A stretch of DNA of 64,000 bases from Gymnopus androsaceus JB14. Taxonomy: Eukaryota > Basidiomycota > Agaricomycetes > Agaricales > Omphalotaceae. Shown in pieces: positions 6,781-17,843 of this stretch. Position numbers and translations under genes: made by a program. The notes under the pieces were generated by a model. The model did not search any database. It worked only from the letters and a program-made list of their open reading frames with translations, and was not told where the DNA came from. Numbering within the stretch: the stretch's first letter is position 1; each line of letters opens with the position of its first letter. The stretch covers positions 1-64,000 of the forward strand of contig ML769468.1 of NCBI GenBank assembly GCA_009733575.1. The letters are read 5' to 3'.

Positions 6781-9734
6781 ATTGGCCATGGCATTCAAGG
6801 TATCTGGATGGTGGTCTCCAAGTGCTTGCTTGCGCAGTGGCAGCACCTCCTCTTCCAATTTCTCAGCTGCCTCCAACTTTCCAAGTTTCCAATATGTGGA
6901 TGCAAGATTGGCCATGGCATTCAAGGTATCTGGATGGTGGTCTCCAAGTGCTTGCTTGCGCAGTGGCAGCACCTCCTCTTCCAATTTCTCAGCTGCCTCT
7001 AACTTTCCAAGTGCATGATATGTGGCTGCAAGATTGGCCATGGCACTTAAGGTATGTGGATGGTTGTCTCCAAGTGCTTGCTTGCACAGTGGCAGCACCT
7101 CCTCTTCCAATTTCTCAGCTGCCTCTAACTTTCCAAGTGCATGATATGTGGCTGCAAGATTGGCCATGGCACTTAAGGTATGTGGATGGTTGTCTCCAAG
7201 TGCTTGCTTGCACAGTGGTAGCACCTCTGAGTCCAATTTCTCAGCTGCCTCCAACTTTCCAAGTGCCCAATATGTGGCTGCAAGATTGGCCATGGAAATC
7301 AAGGTATCTGGATGGTGGTCTCCAAGTACTTGCTTGCGCAGTGGCAGCACCTCCTCTTCCAATTTCTCAGCTGCCTCCAACTTTCCAAGTTTGCGATATG
7401 TGGCTGCAAGGTTGGCCATGGCATTCAAGGTATCTGGATGGTGGTCTCCAAGTGCTTGCTTGCACAGTGGTAGCACCTCCTCTTCCAATTTCTCAGCTGC
7501 CTCCAACTTTCCAAGTGCCCAATACGTGGCTGCAAGACTGGCCATGGCATTCAATGTATCTGGATGGTGGTCTCCAAGTGCTTGCTTGCGCAGTGGCAGC
7601 ACCTCTGAGTCCAATTTCTCAGCTGCCTCCAACTTTCCAAGTGCCCAATATGTGGATGCAAGATTGCCCATGGCACTCAAGGTATCTGGATGGTGGGCTC
7701 CAAGTACTTGCTTGCGCAGTAGCAGCACCTCCTCTTCCAATTTCTCAGCTGCCTCCAACTTTCCAAGTTTCCAATATGTGGATGCAAGATTGGCCATGGC
7801 CATCAAGGTATCTGGATGGTGGTCTCCAAGTACTTGCTTGCGCAGTGGCAGCACCTCCTCTTCCAATTTCTCAGCTGCCTCCAACTTTCCAAGTTTGCGA
7901 TATGTGGCTGCAAGGTTGGCCATGGCTCTCAAGGTATCTGGATGGTGGTCTCCAAGTGCTTGCTTGCACAGTGGTAGCACCTCCTCTTCCAATTTCTCAG
8001 TATTAATCCAGAGACCACTATCCTGAAATACTTTTGCCAGACAAATCTTTGTATAGACCATGAGTAAACTATTTGCCTGCCAAACATGACTGGCATGTAT
8101 CAATAACTGCCGACGAAACTGGTATTCCTTATTTGTATTTCCCAATGGAGTAGCCCGTGCAAGTAGTAATACAGCTGTCTGGCTCACATGCTCTTGACAT
8201 TCAACAGTTTCCTGGGCACATGCCTGTATTACTGCATGAAAATCAAGACATTTTTTAACAGCATTGTATGATGCCAGGGAAAGTTGGCACATTTCAACTA
8301 CACTGTCTTCCCACAGGTCTTCATCTTCAAACAGAGACAAAAACTCCTTCGTAAAATTTATGGCCTTGATAGGTGGATCCAAATCAGAAGCACTAGTATC
8401 ATTACCAGTGAAAGTAGCTGCCTGAGTGAAAATCTCCAAAGGAATGGCAGTTGAATTTAAATATGCACATATTTGCATAAGAAGCTGGGTGCGATGACTG
8501 AGTTTCTCAAAACTCAGATGAAAAGCACTATACACAGTCCTCTCATAACTATCCAGTGATCTCATTCTGTAATTAAGAATTTTCTTCTTTTTCTTATTAA
8601 AATGTGTCAAATAATTTTCCAGTGTACAGGTTGCAGTTGCCCCAATATATGCCCCAGCTGTTGAGACTGCTAATGCATGACAGCCAAGAGCCTCAACTAT
8701 CTTGAAAGCTAAATTCTGGTTTTCATTAGAGTTCTGTTTGTGTGCTTGTCTTAGAAGTAGCTCCACAGCACTTTCCTTTGTAAGATCCATCAAGTCAATG
8801 TGACAATCTGGAGATGCCATTTGTAATGTCTCAGAGAGGCGGCTGGTAACAATCACACTACCATGGTTGCAAATGGGGACATAGTCCTTGAGAAAGACAT
8901 TTTTATCATCTGCATTGTCAAAAATGCAAAGCCAATTCTCAGTCATCCTTGCTAGGAAATCTCTGACATCTTTGACATTTTCACCAATGCTTGCAACTTG
9001 TCCAAGTTCCTTAAAATTGGCAGTCAGGGTGTCATTGGATGATGCATCAAAAAACCAAATGTTTGAAAATCTGTTTAAATATTTAGTATCACCTGTTGTT
9101 TGGAAAATCTCTTTTTTCCTTACCTGGACAAATTCTCAGAAACAAACTTGAGAACTGCTTGTGTTTTTCCAGTCCCTCCATTTGCCACAAGTGTGACTAC
9201 ATGCTTTCTAGCATCAAGGACCCTTTCAACAGAATGCAACAGCTTGTGCACTACTTGTTGATTGGCTTCATTGGGCAGGTGAAAAACCAGAGAAGCAGAA
9301 GATGTCAAAGATGGTTGTGTGGTCATCACAAGTACAGGAGCATAAGGAAGTGTATGAAGGTATTTTGAGTCCACTGGTGCATCTGCACTTTGCAGAACCA
9401 ATAGGACATCAGGCTGAGCCAAGGCACTTTTGTTGATCATGTTTGCAATTGATTTGGCTAAAGCTTGACCAGAGCTTGCATCCAGAAAAATGGGGGAGCT
9501 GCTATACTGAGTACTTGAACATCCTCCTCCATTGAATACAACTTACTATTTGAGGTTCTGTCTTACAAAATCCTTGAGTGCATCCATGTTTGTACCCCAG
9601 AGAGTCACTGCTGGTGCAGAAAATATTTTTGAAAGTTTTCTCAGTATATCTTCCCGCCCAACAAAGTATGGGCTAGGTGCAGGACATTGGAGCACATTTG
9701 AAATTGAAATAACCTGACCTGTTCGTGCATCCAT
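6703..9734 (-). CDS. NLR-type STAND protein: pseudo-NTPase + NB-ARC + TPR array (copy 1)
   Basis: Exons 9734-9547, 9501-9124 and 9070-6703 join in frame to give 977 aa. In order: YFVGREDILRKL; a P-loop-less NTPase-like segment (VTLWGTNMDALKDFV, IFLDASSGQALA, DVLLVLQSADAP, APVLVMTTQ); a complete NB-ARC with Walker A NGGTGKTQ (about residues 169-176), FFDASS, Walker B NWLCIFDNADD, GSVIVTSR and GCHALAVSTAG; an all-helical linker; then nine full and one partial 42-aa TPRs (EKLEEEVLPLRKQALGDHHP..). Fungal NLRs of this type act in non-self or heterokaryon recognition; that role is inferred. The usual first exons (9938-9800) are decayed, so the start used is an ATG inside the old intron 2. The C-terminus is truncated by repeat sequence (SQDASGCLRMPQ..) ending at 6703. 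Confidence 0.85.
6781..8003 (-). repeat. 126-bp TPR-coding tandem array, copy 1
   Basis: Nine complete and one partial 126-bp units are nearly identical at DNA level. Differences concentrate in a few codons: the residue before AMANLA, and the pair after TY (RK, WA, WK or HA). Long + strand open frames across the array are shadows of this periodicity. Such high internal conservation is characteristic of fungal NLR repeat domains that exchange units. Confidence 0.92.
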
Positions 9735-9799
9735 TCAACATTGAAATTAATAGGATAGTACTATTGGTTTACCATGATTTGAAGGCTGAGGAGCTCCAT

Positions 9800-9938
9800 G
9801 ATGTATGACATTACCAGTAGTGAAAATTGAGTTTCTGATTTCAAAGTTTGATGCATCCAGCAAACATTTGTGGTCTAAATGATGAATCTTCCAATTAAAT
9901 GCTGCTTCTAGCAATAAAGAGACCTACGAGGATGCCAT
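9800..9938 (-). pseudogene. decayed first exons of NLR copy 1
   Basis: Compared with copy 2, exon 1 (ATGGCATCCTC, 9938-9928) and its donor are preserved. Exon 2 has an extra base (GCTGGATGCATC versus GCTCAAGCATC), which gives a TGA after about 12 codons. The acceptor before exon 3 has changed from GCAG to GCAC. The N-terminal NFQITGQPIFTT-type segment is therefore lost from copy 1. Confidence 0.7.
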
Positions 9939-10001
9939 TTCACAACCAGACAGTAAGGGTGGTTTGGGCGGAATGAATTATGAAACTGGCACGGTGGCAC
10001 C

Positions 10002-10009
10002 CTTATATA
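10002..10009 (-). promoter_or_regulatory. TATA box of NLR copy 1
   Basis: TATATAAG on -, about 65 nt upstream of the old ATG at 9938. It is matched by TATATAAA at the same position in copy 2 within conserved flanking sequence. Confidence 0.55.
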
Positions 10010-10139
10010 CATGAGCTAAGGAACCATCAGGCCCGAGATCTACATATTTACATTGACCTTGTGTCTTCAATGTACATTCCACGTGCACCAACCAAAAATA
10101 AAGTTCGGTAGCTGAGCTTACATCATTGTACTAGCCCTA

Positions 10140-10795
10140 TCAGCAAACAGCACCCCAAGTCACAACCTCGTTATTCCATGTCTTGATGTGGCTGATGAGC
10201 TGAGCAATGGCGCCTTTACTACACTTGGAATTCATTTCGTGATAACTCCAGAAAGTATCATAAACTTGATGAAGATCAAAAAGAGAGATTCGAGAGCGAC
10301 CGGCCGGCTGCTGGCGGCGCTTGAGGGCTAATAATTCGAGTCCTTTAATTTGAACCACCACCTTTCACATTTTCAGCACATATTTATACTACCACTCTCA
10401 ATGCCTCTTCCCTTCCAAGACCGAGCCCCGAGTCGACTCTGAGTCGCAAACTACGCCCGTACAAATATCCGTTAACAAGAACTCGGAGACCATACTCAAT
10501 AAATTCGCTGGTCTTATAATAGCATTTTCACTACTTCTTTTCACGAAAATGCTGTTGCTCGATGGCTTATTCGGAAGCTGGGCTAGAGTCGTTGTCAAGT
10601 CGTTGTTGTTGTTCAAATCATCACAGTGTATGTGTTTGGAAGCGCTTTTTGTAACTCGGAAACGCCGCGCCTACTTCAACCCATAGCTTTCATATCCTTT
10701 GGCTTATTTTCAATCGGTGGAATTTGTATGTGCATCCAATATTATCACTACCTAAATATGTAGCCATGGTCATGGGTTTACAGTGAATTTGCATG
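10140..10795. repeat. 5' flank of NLR copy 1, duplicated at 17400-19090
   Basis: This stretch is collinear with 17400-17843 plus 18881-19090. Shared blocks include GCTCAGCTCATCA, TTTAATTTGAACC, AATTCGCTGGTCTT and GGAAACGCCGCGCCTAC. Similarity stops at about 10795, which marks the edge of the duplicated unit. The short open frame at 10361-10140 (-) is not preserved in the other copy, so I do not call it a gene. Confidence 0.8.
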
Positions 10796-10839
10796 ATTTC
10801 GAGATCTGCAAGATGAAGGAAGGCGTTTGACGAGACGAG

Positions 10840-11110
10840 ATGGAGTTGGACCAAAACTTACCGGAAACCGCCAGAATGAGTCAAATCTCTTGTAAAAGGA
10901 ATTCCACCCGCCTTGTTCGAAGGAGAGCTCTCGTAGTGAGTGTAAAGCCCATCGAGAAGGACATGGGAAAGACTGTTCATTGGTGGTCTGGTGGAGTATT
11001 CGGCAAGTCTTTAAATACCTACCAGGACCTACCTAAAACGTGTCAAAAGCAAAGGTTCCCTTCTTTGTGCGATTGGATTCAAACCTTACCAAACCGTACT
11101 GTTACCCCAA
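10840..11110 (+). pseudogene. possible MYND zinc-finger remnant
   Basis: One + frame near 10910-11025 reads CSKESSRSECKAHREGHGKDC. This resembles the second half of a MYND finger (CS..YCS.ECQ..HW..GHK.DC). The upstream half is not readable in frame and no clear splice structure joins it to 11212. It could be coincidence. Confidence 0.22.
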
Positions 11111-11211
11111 ACCAAGTAAGAGCTTTGAAGAAAAATTCAACCTTCAGATGATCAAAATGACAAAAGGTAGGAGGAGAGCTTGGTGGGGAGAATATTCTCC
11201 GTATCAAAAGT

Positions 11212-11826
11212 ATGCCGTTTGTTACTGCAAGGAGCAAGACTGAGCAAGACCGTATTTATGAACCAAATGCTGACTCATTGACACATGAATTTCAGCAGCA
11301 GATTGGACCAGAGTCGAAGGCACCATGGACAGCTTTCCTCCGAAGCTACACATATGCGAGGAAGCTTAGAAATATAGAGTATGATATGCAAGAGTGCGTG
11401 GATCGACATTTTGGGATCATGGAAGCACTGTACAGGTTGAACAACATTAGCCTAAACGTGTATCGTGCCTGCCAACACTTTCTGCCAGAGCCATGTGACA
11501 CATTTTATTACTCCCTTCCGCCTGAGTCTGAACAACTAGAAGTAGGCATGATCAAACACCATGAATCCTCTACTTCTCTCATCGGATCTCGCAACGGCGG
11601 TGCTGCATTCGTCCCTCTCCGAGCCTGCGCTTTAGGCGAATTGTACGATACGGGCACCCAAGTACACGCATGGCTGGTGAGACTGAAAAACTCGGGGCAG
11701 TCGCTTGATGAGGATTGTGCAGTACTGTTGAACCTTAGTCAATTACTTAGATTTCGAGAGACAGCGATAGAAACAGGACATACAATAGAAGGTCGATTAA
11801 GGACTGAACGAATGAAGGTCCAATGA
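11212..11826 (+). CDS. unrecognised protein (exon of 204 codons)
   Basis: A continuous + frame ends in TGA at 11824-11826. It is helical in character (YARKLRNIEYDMQECVDRHF, MEALYRLNNISLNVYRACQH), followed by GGAAFVPLRACALGELYDTG and a charged C-terminus. No domain or motif is recognised. The start is uncertain, and an upstream exon in 10840-11200 is possible. It converges on the - strand gene ending at 11837, with about 10 bp between the stops. It lies between the two NLR copies. Confidence 0.45.
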   Translation: MPFVTARSKTEQDRIYEPNADSLTHEFQQQIGPESKAPWTAFLRSYTYARKLRNIEYDMQECVDRHFGIMEALYRLNNISLNVYRACQHFLPEPCDTFYYSLPPESEQLEVGMIKHHESSTSLIGSRNGGAAFVPLRACALGELYDTGTQVHAWLVRLKNSGQSLDEDCAVLLNLSQLLRFRETAIETGHTIEGRLRTERMKVQ

Positions 11827-11836
11827 AACCGGTCCA

Positions 11837-12808
11837 TCACAAATGAATGACGTTCCCGATGCGGGTGGAAGAAGGAGGCTCGTAGACTGCGACGAATGGA
11901 TCAATCCGGTCGTTAGCTTTGAGCCTAACAGTCTTCAAAATCAGTATTTTGTAACCCAAGAACAGTAAACTATCCTGCCTTGTTGCAACCAATCCCGCCA
12001 TGCCAACCGACTCAAACAGTCCTTCGATCGTCTCATACCAGCCTTCTTCTTGCTTTGTTGACACACCCTGATGCTTGGGCCGTGCAGTCAACTGTACGAC
12101 GGGGACGTGAATGTTCGAAATGCTTTTTTGACAGCGCGCTTGAACTGTTTCGAAAGGATTCGTAGCTCGATCTTCTATAAGATTTTTGAAAGCTTTTTCG
12201 AGACCTGATGGAGATAGTTGAGAGACGCGCGAATGGATAAAATGGCATTACATACCTTCGCCATCCTCTGAAAAGACAAGAACATTCCATAACGGCGGAC
12301 CCACTTCCCGAGCCCTTCGTTCCTCCCATCTCTTCAACACAAGCATCTATGTGCTCGAACTTTGCTCGATTCAGCGTCCTTGGCGTACAACGAGTTGGAT
12401 ATTACTGTACTGAACGGGCTGTTGATCAGTAATCCTATCTCCACGAACAGAGGTCACCACTGAGAAAAAGGAAAGAAAAACACACCATGTCTATCACTTT
12501 ATTTTACCTTCCCCTTGCCAAAAGCTACGCATTTTCCCACTAAACCCAGCGCGTTGTAGGTGTCTTTGCAGACTCAAAAGTGTCAAGACACCTCGATGGT
12601 CAATGCACCAGATATCCTCTTCTTGAGTAGAGAATGTCGAACCAGAACCAGCACTCAAGTCCACTAAAAACAGGGTTAGAGAATACGAGACGAGATTATC
12701 ATTGAAAATACCTTTGTGTAGCAAAGCTTACGCTAGACACGGCTGCGATTTCGGAAAGAGAGACTTGTCCTTTCAGGTATCGCGGAGCCTTCAAGGACAT
12801 TTCTAGAA
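11837..12808 (-). CDS. unrecognised multi-exon gene
   Basis: On - the best-supported part is the last two exons: from ATG at about 12350 (MLVLKRWEERRAREVGPPLW, NVLVFSEDGE), a GTATGT..TATAG intron, then EDRATNPFETVQARCQKSIS through ESVGMAGLVATRQDSLLFLG to the stop at 11837. Likely 5' exons are MSLKAPRYLKGQVSLSEIAA (about 12808-12735), a segment containing DIWCIDHRGVLTLLSLQRHL (about 12660-12510), and RGDRITDQQPVQYSNIQL (near 12420). The junctions between the 5' exons are not certain. No family is recognised. Confidence 0.4.
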
Positions 12809-14017
12809 CACTCTCGAAAGATTCGATTGGATGGAAAGATCAAGTCAAGCTATTTGAGTGAGAAAAAAAGGTCGGATGTTGGAAGAAAGGTTTTCACGTT
12901 CTTGCTGTGTAAAAGGATGAGAGCGAGCTTGATTCTTGAGTTTGTGGAAGCGCCGGCTGGCGCACTCGCGGTTCCTGCGGTTCGTTCGTTCGAGTCTGAC
13001 CGTGTTTGTGTCATGGACGAACGTTGAACCATGGTTATCCTTCCAATTTTTTTACGGTACACACTCATTATAACCTCCTAAATATATCTCTCCATTCATA
13101 ACCGCTCCATCTACGATATTTATTGAGAAAACGGCTGAAGCTTCTTGCACTCTCAACTGTGGGCAACTTTTAACTTGCATGCGAATAATCGAAAGCGTTT
13201 GGGCCTTAGGTACATTCGGAACATCCCCAATATCTTTGTACAATGCTTAGTATGGTTTCCAACAAGTTTTTTTGGTCTAGATATTTGTGCGTTCGTGCTC
13301 GGTCGACGCGACTTTCAGCAGAACCCACGCACTTCACCACTACGAATCTCAGTACTTCATTCCAACATCCCAAAACACCTCCGAGTGACTGAACTCCAGG
13401 CACTCCAAGGCGACGAAAGCATCCACTGACACCCTCTAAACATTGTCAGGGTATCAAAACCGACCTTCAAGTCCTCGTCGTGTTTCCGACCCAGCTCATA
13501 TCAGTATTTTGAAAGACTCGGCGGCAGATACAAATTCCATTACTTACTTTCTATATACATTGTTCCAAACAATCATCATATATAGCTTCTGCCTATGGGA
13601 GACTACCTTTATTTTGGTGGGTACAAGATTATATTCATTAAGTCACAATACAACATTCTGTATAAGTACACTTTGGTATGAAATGAAGACAGTGTAATAG
13701 AAAATCAGTACATGAACAACAAAAACAGGATCCAGTCTGATGGCAGAAATAACAATGTCAATAAGTAATGGCAACTCCGACCAAGCAACAAACACAAAAA
13801 AAGGAAACAATCAATGAATGCAGTAGTAATATCAGCCTTTTGCAGTTTTCATAGCTAGTAACCATGGCAGACAAAGGGGTCACCTGCACCACTTACCACT
13901 TACCAGCTTTATGTGTTTTTCTGCACAGTTGTATCTTCAGCAATATTTCACTTGACTCTAAGCTTTCCCAGAAACTTTGATACAACAGTCTTGATTGCCA
14001 TTCTACTCCCCTGCTTA
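12809..14017. other. intergenic, no gene supported
   Basis: Only short open frames occur on both strands, with no recognisable domains, no repeat and no RNA gene seen. The right part, from about 13700, is A/T-rich and is the downstream flank of NLR copy 2. Confidence 0.4.
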
Positions 14018-17000
14018 CTAGTCCTCTGCTTTGAACTTCGAAGGGGAAGACACCATAGGGTGACCTGCAGTAGAGCCTGAACCCTCTGAAATGTCAGTAG
14101 CCACTACTTGCTTATGCAGAAGCAACTCTTCTTCCAATTTCTCAGCTGCCTCCAACTTTCCAAGTTTGCGATATGTGGCTGCAAGGTTGGCCATGGCTCT
14201 CAAGGTATCTGGATGGTGGTCTCCAAGTGCTTGCTTGCGCAGTGGCAGCACCTCCTCTTCCAATTTCTCAGCTGCCTCCAACTTTCCAAGTGCATGATAT
14301 GTGGACTGCAAGATTGGCCATGGCTCTCAAGGTATCTGGATGGTGGTCTCCAAGTGCTTGCTTGCGCAGTGGCAGCACCTCCTCTTCCAATTTCTCAGCT
14401 GCCTCCAACTTTCCAAGTGCACGATATGTGGCTGCAAGATTGGCCATGGCCCTCAAGGTATCTGGATGGATGGTCTCCAAGTGCTTGCTTGCGCAGTGGC
14501 TAGCACCTCCTCTTCCAATTTCTCAGCTGCCTCCAACTTTCCAAGTGCATGATATGTGACTGCAAGATTGGCCATGGCATTCAAGGTATCTGGATGGTGG
14601 TCTCCAAGTGCTTGCTTGCGCAGTGGCAGCACCTCCTCTTGCAATTTCTCAGCTGCCTCCAACTTTCCAAGTGCCAAATATGTGGATGCAAGATTGGCCA
14701 TGGCCCCAAGGTATCTGGATGGTGGGCTCCAAGTACTTGCTTGTGCAGTGGCAGCACCTCCTCTTCCAATTTCTCAGCTGCCTCCAACTTTCCAAGTGCC
14801 CAATATGTGGATGCAAGATTGGCCATGGCCCAAGGTATCTGGATGGTGGCTCCAAGTACTTGCTTGTGCAGTGCAGTACCTCCTCTTCCAATTTCTCAGC
14901 TACCTCCAACTTTCCAAGTTTCCTATATGTGGCTGCAAGATTGGCCATGGCTGTCAAGGTATCTGGATGGTGGTCTCCAAGTGCTTGCTTGCACAGTGGC
15001 AGCACCTCCTCTCCAAATTTCTCAGCTGCCTCCAACTTTCCAAGTGCCCAATATGTGGCTGCAAGATTGGCCATGGCATTCAAGGTATCTGGATGGTGGT
15101 CTCCAAGTGCTTGCTTGCGCAGTGGCAGCACCTCCTCTTCCAATTTCTCAGCTGCCTCCAACTTTCCAAGTTCCCGATATGTGGCTGCAAGATTGCCCAT
15201 GGAAATCAAGGTATCTGGGTGGTGGTCTCCAAGTGCTTGCTTGCACAGTGGCAGCATCTCCTCTTCGCAATTTCTCAGTATTAATCCAGAGACCACTATC
15301 CCAAAATATTTCTGCCAGACAAATCTTTGTATAGACTGTGAGTGAACTATTTGCATGCCAAACATAACTGGCATGTATCAACAGCTGACGACGAAACTGA
15401 TATTCCTTGTTTGTATGTCCCAGTGGAGTAGCACGTGCAAGTAGTAATATAGCTGTCTGGCTCACATACTCTTGACATTCAACAGTTTCCTGGGCACATG
15501 TCTGTATTACTGCATGAAAGTCAAGACATTTCTTAATAGCATTGTATCGATGCCAGGGAAAGTTGGCACATCTCAACTACACTGTCTTCCCATGAGTCTT
15601 CATCTTCAAAAAAAGACAAAACATCCTTCATAAAATTTATGGCCTTGATAGGAGGATCACATCAGAAGCACTAGTATCATTACCAGTGAAGGTAGCTGCT
15701 TGAGTGAAGATCTCCAAAGGAATGGCAGTTGGATTCAGATATGCACATATTTGCATAAGAAGCTGGGTGCGATGACTGAGTTTCTCAAAACTCAGATGAA
15801 AAGCACTATACACAGTCCTCTCATAACTATCCAGTGATCTCATTCTGTAATTCAGAATTTTATTCTTTTTCTTATTAAAATGTGTCAAATAATTTTCCAG
15901 TGTACAGGTTGGAGTTGCCCCAATATATGCCCCAGCTGTTGACACAGCTAATGCATGACAGCCAAGAGCCTCAACTATCTTGAAAGCTAAATTCTGGTTT
16001 TCATTAGAGTTCTGTTTGTGTGCTTGTCTTAGAAGTAGCTCCACAGCACTTTCCTTTGTAAGATCCATCAAGTCAATGTGACAATCTGGAGATGCCATTT
16101 GTGATGTCTCTGAGAGGCGGCTGGTAACAATCACATTACCATGGTTGCAAATGGGGATGTAGTCCTTGAGATAGACATTTTTATCATCTGCATTGTCAAA
16201 AATGCAAAGCCAATTCTCATTGTTCCTTGCCAGGAACTCTCTGACATCTTTGACATCTTCACCAACCCCTGCAGCTTTACCAAGTTCTTTGAAATTGGCA
16301 GTCAGGTTGTCATTGGATGATGCATCAAAAAACCAAGCATTTGAGAATCTGTTTAAATATTCAGTATCACCTATTGTTTTGAAAGTCTTTTTTCCTCACC
16401 TGGAAGAATTCTCAGAAATAAACTTGAGAATAGTTTGTGTTTTTCCAGTTCCTCCATTTGCCACAAGTGTGACTACATGTTGTCCAGGGTTGAGAGCCTT
16501 TTCAATAGAATACAACAGCTTGTTCATTTCTTGTTGATCTGCACAATCAGGAAGCTGCAAGGTAGTAGAAGATTCAACAAATGACTGTGTAGTCATTACA
16601 ACCACTGGAGCATATGGAAGTCTGTCAAGATATTCTTCTACTGGTGCATTTGCATTTAGCAGGACTAGGAGGTTATTTCCACAGATATCGTGGGTGATGT
16701 TCTCTGCCACTGATTTGGCTAATGCTTGATGAGTGCTTGCATCCAAAAAAATAAATGAACTGCTGAACTCAGTAAAGCAATATCATCCTTCATTAAATAC
16801 AGCTTACCATTTAAGGTTCTGTCTTACAAATTCTTTGAGTGCATCCATGTTTGTACCCCAGAGAGTCACTGCTGGTGCTGAAAATGTTTTTGAAAGTTTT
16901 CTCAATATAACTTCCCGCCCCACAAAGTATTGGATAGGTGAAGAGCATTTGAGAACATTTGAAATTGTAATGACTTGACCTGTTTCTGCATACATCAGCA

Positions 17001-17226
17001 TTGAAAATAACAGAATAAGAATTCAGATCATGTTTAATCACCAGTGTTTGCAGTTTGAGGCATGGTTCCATGATATGTGAAATTGTTATTAACAGTACCA
17101 GCAGTGGTAAATATAGGTTGACCAGTAATCTGAAAGTTTGATGCTTGAGCAAACATCTGTGGGCTAAATGATGAATTTGTCAATCAAAGTTACTTCCAGC
17201 ATTAAGGGGACCTACCTGGACGCCAT
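14018..17226 (-). pseudogene. NLR-type STAND gene copy 2: complete ends, frameshifted body
   Basis: Exons are 17226-17216 (MASS), 17163-17042 (MFAQASNFQITGQPIFTTAG), 16985-16808 (YFVGREVILRKL, VTLWGTNMDALKEFV), 16761-16400 (IFLDASTHQALAKS, LLVLLNANAPVEEYL, Walker A NGGTGKTQ) and 16348-14018. The NFQITG-type start is usual for mushroom NLRs. The P-loop-less domain and the NB-ARC (NENWLCIFDNADD, GCHALAVSTAG) match copy 1. Frame breaks start at about 15656 (GGATCACATC versus GGATCCAAATC), recur near 15265, and about ten more lie in the TPR array. The true C-terminus survives (EGSGSTAGHPMVSSPSKFKA). It is either a pseudogene or a locus where consensus quality fails over near-identical repeats. 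Confidence 0.82.
14110..15270 (-). repeat. 126-bp TPR-coding tandem array, copy 2
   Basis: About nine units are of the same type as copy 1, but with many 1-2 nt gains and losses, for example GTGGACTGCAAG near 14303, GGATGGATGG near 14466, GTGGCTAGCACC near 14499 and GGCCCAAGG near 14826. Each shifts the frame. Confidence 0.9.
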
Positions 17227-17278
17227 TTCAAAACCAGATAGTGGGCGTGGTTCGGATGAAATGAACCATGCTTCAAGC

Positions 17279-17286
17279 TTTATATA
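17279..17286 (-). promoter_or_regulatory. TATA box of NLR copy 2
   Basis: TATATAAA on -, about 53-60 nt upstream of the ATG at 17226, in a position equivalent to that in copy 1. Confidence 0.6.
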
Positions 17287-17843
17287 CATGAAGCTCAGGA
17301 ACTATCACGCACTGACATGAGATCTATCTTACCAAGCGACATCGTTCAATGTGTATTCAACATCAACCGATGGCAGCGGAGCTTACAATCGATTACACTC
17401 GACAGCGTATCAGCAAACAGCCCCCAGTCCCAACCTTGCTACTCCATATGTTGATGTGATTGATGAGCTGAGCAATGGTGCCGTTTTTCGAAATAGCAAC
17501 AACTTCATCATGGACTTGAGGAGGACCGTGACCCGAGACCAGTCGGCAGCTGGCGCCGCAGGCACTTGAGAGGGTTTAGAGGCCAGTAATCCGAGTCCTT
17601 TAATTTGAACCGCCACCTTTCAAATTTTCAGCACGTTTTCATTTTTCATACTACGAGTCTCGATACCTCTTCTCTCTGACTCCAAAACCGAGCCCCAAGT
17701 CGACTTTGAGTCGCAAACACCCGTACAAATATCCGCTAACAAGGACATACTCAATAAATTCGCTGGTCTTGTAATAGCATTTTCACCGCTCCTTTTCACG
17801 AAAATGCTGTTGCTCGATAGCTCATTTGAAAGCTAAGCTAGAG

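Noticed and set aside
6781..8003. Regular direct repeats as a CRISPR-like array
   Set aside because: Units are 126 bp of continuous coding sequence without unique spacers, in a eukaryotic genome.
6822..8006. 394-codon + strand frame with VLACAVAAPPLPISQLPPTFQV-like repeats (and its like at 14549-15345)
   Set aside because: Antisense shadow of the 126-bp TPR array; 126 is a multiple of 3, so an open antisense frame is propagated through every unit.
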